Positions 6,604 through 10,764 of a stretch of 10,764 bases of DNA are shown here, one piece after another. Within the stretch, counting starts at the first letter, position 1; every line of letters begins with the position of its first letter. The translations under genes and the position numbers were made by a program. The notes beneath the pieces are model-generated. The model saw only the letters and a list, made by a program, of their open reading frames with translations. It ran no database searches and was not told the DNA's origin. The stretch lies in assembly GCA_964436815.1 (NCBI GenBank), contig CAYTER010000060.1, positions 1 through 10,764 of the forward strand, written 5' to 3'. Source of the stretch: UBA993 sp964436815. GTDB lineage: Bacteria > Bacillota > Dethiobacteria > DTU022.

Positions 6604-7444
6604 CAAAACTACCTCCTCCGTTTTTAATTTCCATGGCCAGCGGTTCAAGCCAATTCCCCTTGAAGTCTTCGATCAAACCCTGATCACAGGCTGCCGAAAG
6701 TTCCGGATCAATTGGCAGTTTGGCTAAAACCTTAAGCTTGTGCCTTTCGGCAATTTCATCAATATGGCTTTCCCCGAAAACCTTGTATTCTTTACCATTA
6801 TCCGGGCATTTAAAATAGGACATGTTTTCCACCAGGCCGATAATCGGGATGTTCATAATTTCCGCCATTTTGACGGCTTTTGAAACAATCATCGCTACCA
6901 GTTCCTGTGGCGAGGTAACGATTACGATCCCGTCAACCGCGATAGACTGGAAAACGGTAAGCGGCACATCACCGGTACCCGGAGGCATATCGATAAAAAG
7001 ATAGTCCACATCTGTCCAGATCACATCGGTCCAGAACTGCTTCACCGTATTGCCGATAATTGGCCCTCTCCAAACTACCGGGTCTGTATCGTTCGGCAAC
7101 AGCAAATTGATCGACATAACATCGATCCCGGTTTTTGTCCTTACCGGGTAAAGTCCAAACTCATTACCGGAAGCTTTCTCCTGCAGGCCAAACGTTTTCG
7201 GGATCGAAGGCCCGGTAATATCGGCATCAAGAATTGCCGCGTGGTAGCCCATCCGATTCATAGTTACCGCCAGCATGGAAGTGACGATCGATTTGCCTAC
7301 CCCTCCCTTACCGCTGATCACCCCGATGACTTTCCCAATTTTGCTCAAGGCGTGAAGCTCTGCCGTAAAATCCGGTTTCGGCTCCTTCCTGTCGTCGCAT
7401 TCTTCGCTGCAGCTGCTGCATGTCTGATCGCATTTCTCACTCAA
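6596..7444 (-). CDS. mrp: Mrp/ApbC (Nbp35-type) P-loop Fe-S cluster carrier ATPase
   Basis: This 282-residue cytoplasmic ATPase probably carries and delivers [4Fe-4S] clusters. It has the deviant Walker A GKGGVGKS (45-52), the DADITGPSIPK motif (73-83), DMPPGTGD (152-159) and ENMSYFKC (206-213). Two points are notable. The N-terminal extension carries four cysteines (Cys5, 9, 12, 16), reminiscent of the N-terminal cluster in Nbp35 proteins. The usual C-P-x-C pair near the C-terminus is C213-P-D-N216, so the second cysteine is missing. The start is a TTG at 7444, supported by AAGGAG at 7460-7455 with 10 bases between and by the position of the family's N-terminus; no in-frame ATG fits. The gene lies 45 bases after the second MinD-like ATPase and overlaps the terminal NifX-like gene. 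Confidence 0.9.
   Translation of the reverse strand: MSEKCDQTCSSCSEECDDRKEPKPDFTAELHALSKIGKVIGVISGKGGVGKSIVTSMLAVTMNRMGYHAAILDADITGPSIPKTFGLQEKASGNEFGLYPVRTKTGIDVMSINLLLPNDTDPVVWRGPIIGNTVKQFWTDVIWTDVDYLFIDMPPGTGDVPLTVFQSIAVDGIVIVTSPQELVAMIVSKAVKMAEIMNIPIIGLVENMSYFKCPDNGKEYKVFGESHIDEIAERHKLKVLAKLPIDPELSAACDQGLIEDFKGNWLEPLAMEIKNGGGSFDA
6611..6619 (-). promoter_or_regulatory. Ribosome binding site of the terminal NifX-like gene, inside the mrp coding sequence
   Basis: GGAGGAGGT lies 7 bases before the ATG at 6603. The same bases encode the Gly-Gly-Gly near the C-terminus of Mrp, so translation of the two genes is probably coupled. Confidence 0.75.
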
Positions 7445-7454
7445 TCTACCGCAT

Positions 7455-7460
7455 CTCCTT
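7455..7460 (-). promoter_or_regulatory. Ribosome binding site fixing the TTG start of mrp
   Basis: AAGGAG on the - strand lies 10 bases before TTG (7444-7442). It is the only good Shine-Dalgarno match in the 45-base gap and decides the non-ATG start. Confidence 0.7.
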
Positions 7461-7489
7461 TTGCTCGTAAAATATAACTGCTTTTTTAT

Positions 7490-8353
7490 CTAAAACCGCA
7501 ATAATTCCATGGTGCGGTTATATACCTCTTTTACAGCAGTGCCGGATGGGCAATCCAGATCAATAATTGTTTTGCCGCAGTTGATCGCCCTCACCGCTTC
7601 GGGATCAAAAGGAATCTTACCGCTGAGCGGTAAATCCTTTTCACTGCAATATTCTTCAATTAAGGCCGTATTCTCAAGGTTGGTGTCATACTTATTAATA
7701 CAGACAGCAATCTGCATATTAAATATCTCAGCTGTCTCAACAATCCGCTCCAGATCACTGATTCCGGAAATTGAAGGTTCGGTGACAATGAGCACCAGGT
7801 CAGCTCCGTTAAGCGAGGCGATTACCGGACAACCAATTCCAGGCGAGCCATCGATAATCGCCAGGCTAGTTTCGCCCGCAGCTTCGCGCAGCTGTTTTTT
7901 TACCTCTGTTACCAGCAAGCCTGTTGTTCCGCTGCCCATCCGCAGTTGGGCCGTGGAAAAAGCTACCTCATCTTCGCGGAAAAGCATCAGTTCGCCGGCT
8001 ACTGCCGGTTTCAGGACAACAGCTTCTTCGGGACAGATTGCCTCGCAAACCCCGCACCCTTCGCAGGCGAAAGCATCGACCAGGTAATGCTCCCCGATTT
8101 TAATTGCATCGAACCGGCAGTTCTGCCGGCACAGATCACAGCCCGTACAACGTTCATAATCTATTTCTGCCTTTGGCAAACCGTAGTAATCAGTTATGTA
8201 CGGTTCACCTAACCAATTCATAACCAGGTGGAGGTTGGGAGCATCAACATCGCAATCGGCAAAAGCTTCAGCCTCTGCCAGGCGGATAAAGGCGGATGCT
8301 ACCGTAGTTTTACCCGTACCTCCTTTACCGCTAAGAATTAACAACTGCTTCAT
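7490..8353 (-). CDS. MinD-like P-loop ATPase with inserted two-cluster ferredoxin domain (second of a pair)
   Basis: This 287-residue protein has the deviant Walker A SGKGGTGKT (8-16), ADCDVDAPN (32-40, switch I region) and an IIDGSPGIGC motif (166-175, Walker B/switch II). A ferredoxin module of about 50 residues is inserted in the ATPase. Cluster motif 1 is Cys69, 72, 75 and 79; motif 2 is Cys97, 100, 103 and 107 (followed by Pro), enough for two [4Fe-4S] clusters. The family is often annotated as cobyrinic-acid synthase-like or nucleotide-binding Fe-S protein. Relatives in the Desulfovibrio ORP cluster (DVU2103/DVU2104) act with ORP and Mrp. The ATG has AAGGAGG in good spacing. Its start overlaps the end of the preceding paralogue by 23 bases, indicating coupled, probably stoichiometric, synthesis. 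Expected location: cytoplasm, possibly membrane-proximal; the true role is unknown. Confidence 0.9.
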   Translation of the reverse strand: MKQLLILSGKGGTGKTTVASAFIRLAEAEAFADCDVDAPNLHLVMNWLGEPYITDYYGLPKAEIDYERCTGCDLCRQNCRFDAIKIGEHYLVDAFACEGCGVCEAICPEEAVVLKPAVAGELMLFREDEVAFSTAQLRMGSGTTGLLVTEVKKQLREAAGETSLAIIDGSPGIGCPVIASLNGADLVLIVTEPSISGISDLERIVETAEIFNMQIAVCINKYDTNLENTALIEEYCSEKDLPLSGKIPFDPEAVRAINCGKTIIDLDCPSGTAVKEVYNRTMELLRF

Positions 8354-9194
8354 ACTGAACCTCCTTCAGCACACTGGCCAATAATGAGGAAAACAGGGCT
8401 TTAAAGCGGTTGTTTTCCCTGGAGGCAATTAAAGCTTTCGAATTAATAAACCCCAACTCCTGATCAAAGGCGATTCGCCCCAGAATGTTAAGACCTTTAT
8501 CATGGCAAAACTGCTCTGCAGGATTTTCATCATCTTCAAGACACTTGTTTAGGATCACCCCAAAGGGCTTATTAAACAGACTGACCAGATCAGAGACCAA
8601 ATTCAGATTATGTACACCAAAAAGCGTCGGTTCGGCTACTAAAATACAGTAATCAGCATCCCTGATTGTTTCCATCACAATGCAGGCGCTTCCGGGAGGA
8701 CAATCAATCAGGCAAAAATCAGGCTGCTTTATTCTGGCCTGGCTCAGTAATTTCTTGATGATTGGAATACCCGAAGCTTCACCGGCATTAAGTATTCCGG
8801 AATAAACCTTAACCCGGTGGGAATTTCCTTCTTTGATGTGGCCTATAATGCGATCTTCTTCCCGCAGAGCATTTTCCGGACACAAGAGGCTGCAGCCGCC
8901 ACAGGAGTGGCAAATCTGCTCAAAAACAACTAACCGGTCGATAATATAAGCCAGGGCATTATAGCGGCAGAAATCAACGCAGATGCGGCAGCCGCTACAG
9001 AGATTGTCATCAACTACCGGTATTTTTACCGCTACACTTTCAGACCTTATATCCTGAGGCTTGAAAAAGAGGTGGCCGTTTGGCTCTTCCACATCACAAT
9101 CAATATAAACGGCATGATCGGCGACTGCGGCCAGATTTACTGCCAACAAAGTTTTGCCAGTACCTCCTTTACCGCTGAGAATGGCAATATTCAT
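8331..9194 (-). CDS. MinD-like P-loop ATPase with inserted two-cluster ferredoxin domain (first of a pair)
   Basis: This 287-residue paralogue of the next gene has the same layout. Walker A is SGKGGTGKT (7-15), followed by IDCDVEEPNGH (31-41) and LIDCPPGSAC (162-171). The inserted ferredoxin module has Cys66, 69, 72, 76 and Cys95, 98, 101, 105. The first motif ends FCRY rather than the common CP, as it also does in the partner (NCRF), while the second ends CP. The two proteins have equal length but clearly different sequences, suggesting an old duplication and a heterodimer. The ATG follows GGAGAGGT, which lies in the last codons of the NifX-like gene, with only 3 bases between the genes. Likely job: ATP-dependent handling or redox control of an Fe-S or mixed-metal cluster on a partner protein (inference). 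Confidence 0.9.
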   Translation of the reverse strand: MNIAILSGKGGTGKTLLAVNLAAVADHAVYIDCDVEEPNGHLFFKPQDIRSESVAVKIPVVDDNLCSGCRICVDFCRYNALAYIIDRLVVFEQICHSCGGCSLLCPENALREEDRIIGHIKEGNSHRVKVYSGILNAGEASGIPIIKKLLSQARIKQPDFCLIDCPPGSACIVMETIRDADYCILVAEPTLFGVHNLNLVSDLVSLFNKPFGVILNKCLEDDENPAEQFCHDKGLNILGRIAFDQELGFINSKALIASRENNRFKALFSSLLASVLKEVQYEAVVNS

Positions 9195-9197
9195 CTT

Positions 9198-9566
9198 TTA
9201 CCGACCTCTCCGGTTATGGAAACCGGCATGGATCTCGTTTAAAGGAGAAAGATCGCCGGCCAGAAAAGAATTAATATTTCCCATAGCCGATTCGGGAACC
9301 GTTTTGTAGAGTTTAATGCCGGCTGTCTGTAATACTCCTGCCGCATTTTCGCCGCAGCGCGGCGTAAGCAGTACATCAACCTGACTATCAACAATTGTTT
9401 GAGCAGCCTTGATACCGGCTCCTCCCGGGCTATTAGCGGCGCTGTTTCCAAGAAAACTGTGCTCTTTTGTTTCGGTTTCATAAAGCATAAAATATGGAGC
9501 CCTTCCGAAAGACATGCAAACCGTTGTTTCCAAACTTTGATCATCTACCGGTAATGCTACTTTCAT
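9198..9566 (-). CDS. NifX/ORP-fold protein (dinitrogenase iron-molybdenum cofactor family)
   Basis: This 122-residue protein starts MKVALPVDD and shows the SFGRAPYFMLYE (19-30), SPGGAGIKAAQ (46-56) and LLTPRCGENAAGVL (66-79) segments of the NifX-like family. It differs from the second NifX-like protein of the operon: it lacks the HFGH and HRPGFLP motifs and the His/Cys tail, and has Cys17 and Cys71. Its C-terminus is basic (HNRRGR). It may hold or shuttle a metal-sulfur cofactor for the two following ATPases; the cofactor cannot be told from sequence. The ATG at 9566 has AGAGGAG nine bases upstream, overlapping the stop of the NifU-like gene, with 6 bases between genes. Confidence 0.85.
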   Translation of the reverse strand: MKVALPVDDQSLETTVCMSFGRAPYFMLYETETKEHSFLGNSAANSPGGAGIKAAQTIVDSQVDVLLTPRCGENAAGVLQTAGIKLYKTVPESAMGNINSFLAGDLSPLNEIHAGFHNRRGR

Positions 9567-9572
9567 AATTAT

Positions 9573-9962
9573 TTACTCCTCTCTTCGCTCGTGCCTGGCG
9601 TAAAAATTATTAATGGCCTTTTGCAGGGCTTTAACTCCTAGGATCGAACAGTGAACCTTGCTCTCCGGCAAACCATCCAGGGCTTTGATAATATCCTCAT
9701 CCGTCATTTTAAGCGCTTCTTCAAGGGTTTTTCCCCTGGCCAGCACTGAAGTCATGCTCGAAGTGGCAATGGCTCCGCAACATCCCAGCACCAGGTAGCT
9801 GACTTCCTCGAGCCGGTTATCCTTCACCCTGATATAGAAGGTGAGCGAGTCGCCACAGGCCGGATCGCCGATAGTACCGTAAGCATCGCAATCAGGCATA
9901 ATGTAAGCATTCTGTGGATTTGTAAAATGTTCAATTACCTTGTCCGTGTAAAATATTGTCAT
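9573..9962 (-). CDS. IscU/NifU-N-type Fe-S cluster assembly scaffold
   Basis: This 129-residue scaffold probably assembles [2Fe-2S]/[4Fe-4S] clusters for transfer to client proteins. Ligand positions of the IscU family are present: Cys36 and Asp38 in PACGDS, Cys61 in GCCGAIATSS, and Cys105 in KVHCSILG. The middle motif has an extra cysteine (Cys62) where most relatives have Gly. Only the NifU N-terminal domain is present; the ferredoxin and C-terminal Nfu domains of full NifU are absent. No cysteine desulfurase is in the window, so sulfur must come from elsewhere. The ATG overlaps the stop of the DUF134 gene by 4 bases (ATGA), indicating coupled translation. Its place directly before NifX-like and MinD-ferredoxin genes suggests a dedicated cluster supply for this operon. 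Confidence 0.92.
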   Translation of the reverse strand: MTIFYTDKVIEHFTNPQNAYIMPDCDAYGTIGDPACGDSLTFYIRVKDNRLEEVSYLVLGCCGAIATSSMTSVLARGKTLEEALKMTDEDIIKALDGLPESKVHCSILGVKALQKAINNFYARHERREE

Positions 9963-10339
9963 TCACCTCGATCGCCATCTTTGCCCTGACCGCCGCCATA
10001 ACGGTGCCGGCGGCAACCCCCGCCGTAGCAGTTGCTTCCGGTGCCTTCACATAAACGGTACTCCCCGCCTTCAATAAACAAAACTTTTCCGTTGATCAGC
10101 GATTCAGCCAGCTTTTTCCTGGCATTATTGTAGATACCCTGCACAGTGGTCCGCGCAACATTCATCTGACAGGCGCATTCTTCCTGGGTAAAACCCTCCA
10201 GGTCGATCAGCCGGATTGTCTCATATTCATCGATGGTCATCGTCACAGAATTATCTTCACTGGCCCTGATATCGAGCGGTCCAAAACGATTGCTTTCCGG
10301 CAGGCAGCATACTTTTCTCCACTTTAGCGGTCTTGGCAT
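9959..10339 (-). CDS. DUF134 (UPF0251) helix-turn-helix protein, candidate operon regulator
   Basis: This 126-residue protein starts MPRPLKWRKVCCLPE, the typical DUF134 N-terminus. A sigma-region-4-like helix-turn-helix lies around 35-80 (MTIDEYETIRLIDLEGFTQE, then CQMNVARTTVQGIYNNARKKL). Eight cysteines are present: Cys11, 12, 55 and 57 in the first half and Cys97, 104 and 109 in a Gly-rich, basic tail (seven certain from these positions), so metal or Fe-S sensing is plausible. The ATG at 10339 is preferred because the family starts here. In-frame ATG at 10354 and TTG at 10363 would add non-conserved residues, and none has a strong Shine-Dalgarno (only GGGG nearby). It lies downstream of an imperfect palindrome and of the DUF5320 gene, and may control the operon promoter; that is inference. 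Confidence 0.85.
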   Translation of the reverse strand: MPRPLKWRKVCCLPESNRFGPLDIRASEDNSVTMTIDEYETIRLIDLEGFTQEECACQMNVARTTVQGIYNNARKKLAESLINGKVLFIEGGEYRLCEGTGSNCYGGGCRRHRYGGGQGKDGDRGE

Positions 10340-10363
10340 ATTTAAATACCCCATTAACAGCAA

Positions 10364-10391
10364 GGAAAGCCTGCCACGTGTCAGGCTATCC
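10364..10391 (-). promoter_or_regulatory. Imperfect 28-bp palindrome between DUF5320 and DUF134 genes
   Basis: The core at 10368-10387, read on +, is AGCCTGCCACGTGTCAGGCT: 6-base arms around a CACGTG centre with one mismatched pair. The arms extend by GGA/TCC after another mismatch to 10364-10391. In RNA it would form a hairpin in the 62-base intergenic space without a proper U-tract. It could be an internal operator, an attenuator, or an mRNA processing or stabilising element that sets different levels for DUF5320 and the rest of the operon. Confidence 0.6.
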
Positions 10392-10401
10392 CTGCCGCTC
10401 T

Positions 10402-10680
10402 CTACAGATTTTCAAGCTGTTTATCGATTGCTTCCATGCGGCTCTTTAAAAAAGCTTTCTGATCTTCTAAAAATTCCTTGTCCGCTCTGGGCGCTTCCAG
10501 GCTGGGATTGTAGTTCCAGCCATAGCCCCGTCCGAAACCGCGGCCGAATCCACGATGGCAACCAAAGCCCGGGCCAAAACCTGCCCCAAATCTGTAGCCC
10601 GGCGCTCCGGCGCAAGCACCCATCCCCCGGCCGGTCATTGCACCATAACCCATCGGACCAGTTCCATCACGTCCCGGCAT
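10402..10680 (-). CDS. DUF5320-like Gly/Arg/Phe-rich small protein
   Basis: This 92-residue protein opens with MPGRDGTGPMGYGAMTGRGMG, the signature of DUF5320 proteins. A low-complexity Gly/Phe/Arg stretch with GFGxGFG-type repeats follows to about residue 55. The charged C-terminal segment (about 66-92) is predicted to be helical or coiled coil (LEDQKAFLKSRMEAIDKQLENL, shortened in similar proteins). Cys23 and Cys41 are present. Function is unknown; family members are recurrently found beside NifX-like, MinD-ferredoxin and Mrp genes, so a structural or metal-related accessory role is likely. The ATG has GGGAGGTG in good position. It is the first gene after the operon promoter and is separated from the next gene by a palindrome. 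Confidence 0.82.
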   Translation of the reverse strand: MPGRDGTGPMGYGAMTGRGMGACAGAPGYRFGAGFGPGFGCHRGFGRGFGRGYGWNYNPSLEAPRADKEFLEDQKAFLKSRMEAIDKQLENL

Positions 10681-10704
10681 TTGTAAACACCTCCCGTTGG
10701 TTTA

Positions 10705-10716
10705 TGACATATGTCA
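10705..10716. promoter_or_regulatory. Operator-like palindrome just downstream of the transcription start
   Basis: TGACATATGTCA is a perfect 12-bp palindrome at about +6 to +17 of the predicted transcript. It shares its 10-bp core with the upstream copy. Centres are 39 bp apart, with the -10 box and the start site between them, an arrangement typical of paired repressor sites. Confidence 0.65.
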
Positions 10717-10728
10717 TTTTCAATTCTT

Positions 10729-10756
10729 ATTATACGCGCATTCCGACATATGTCAA
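10729..10756 (-). promoter_or_regulatory. Consensus sigma-A promoter of the eight-gene Fe-S operon
   Basis: On the - strand a perfect -35 TTGACA (10756-10751) and a perfect -10 TATAAT (10734-10729) are separated by 16 bases. The predicted start is near 10722, about 40 bases before the DUF5320 ATG. The spacer is one base shorter than optimal. The strength of the match, together with the operators, suggests a promoter that needs repression. Confidence 0.85.
10745..10754. promoter_or_regulatory. Operator-like palindrome overlapping the -35 box
   Basis: GACATATGTC is a perfect 10-bp palindrome overlapping TTGACA of the operon promoter. The same core recurs at 10706-10715. A dimeric regulator bound here would block RNA polymerase. 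The binding protein is not identified from the motif. Confidence 0.65.
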
Positions 10757-10764
10757 TAACTTTT

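Noticed and set aside
7509..8087. Open frame of 192 codons on the + strand
   Set aside because: It is antisense to the MinD-ferredoxin ATPase with all its motifs, and its Ser/Thr-rich translation has no recognisable domain.
9239..9544. Second - strand frame of 101 codons overlapping the NifX-like gene
   Set aside because: It is a frame-shifted shadow of the NifX-like gene, which has the start, ribosome binding site and motifs.
10340..10363. Upstream starts (TTG at 10363, ATG at 10354) for the DUF134 protein
   Set aside because: The added residues are not part of the family N-terminus (M-x-R-P-x-K), and neither start has a good ribosome binding site.

Overview
The window looks like a piece of an anaerobic, Gram-positive-type (Firmicutes, probably Clostridia/Peptococcaceae-like) genome. 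Reasons: strong AGGAGG-type ribosome binding sites, a single-domain short transaldolase of the Bacillus type, a GlpA-like/FAD-reductase/DUF1667 set, and a MinD-ferredoxin/NifX/Mrp/DUF5320/DUF134 cluster typical of strict anaerobes. A run of exactly 100 N at 3412-3511 indicates a scaffold gap in a draft or metagenome assembly. No tRNA, rRNA, CRISPR array or intact insertion sequence was seen.

Left part, + strand. A short transaldolase (83-736), with a recognisable promoter, and a membrane-anchored M23 peptidoglycan peptidase (771-1772) form a probable two-gene unit. A 404-bp stretch without genes follows (1773-2176). It is not empty: a hairpin lies right behind the peptidase, and 1871-2106 folds on paper into nested helices closed by an 18-bp stem, with a possible pseudoknot. 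This looks like an unassigned structured RNA. Next come an aspartate-type aminotransferase (2177-3367), a large flavoprotein interrupted by the gap (3389-5775), and a small Cys-rich DUF1667 protein (5778-6152). The flavoprotein is a GlpA-like dehydrogenase plus a BFD-type [2Fe-2S] domain, fused to a second FAD/NAD(P) reductase. A strong hairpin (6165-6213) terminates this convergent boundary.

Right part, - strand. Eight tightly packed genes run from 10680 down to 6241. In transcription order they are DUF5320 Gly-rich protein, DUF134 HTH protein, IscU/NifU-like scaffold, NifX-like protein, MinD-like ATPase with two ferredoxin clusters, a second such ATPase, Mrp/ApbC ATPase, and a second NifX-like protein with a His/Cys tail. 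The gene content resembles the orange-protein (ORP) cluster of Desulfovibrio (paired MinD-ferredoxin ATPases, NifX-fold ORP, Mrp), here with its own Fe-S scaffold and a candidate regulator. The operon starts from a consensus promoter (TTGACA-16-TATAAT). A GACATATGTC palindrome covers its -35 box, and a second copy lies just downstream of the predicted start, so the operon is probably tightly repressed or switched. Another imperfect palindrome sits between the first two genes.

The best candidates for something undescribed are the structured RNA-like element before the aminotransferase and the regulated ORP-like Fe-S operon with its twin operators.
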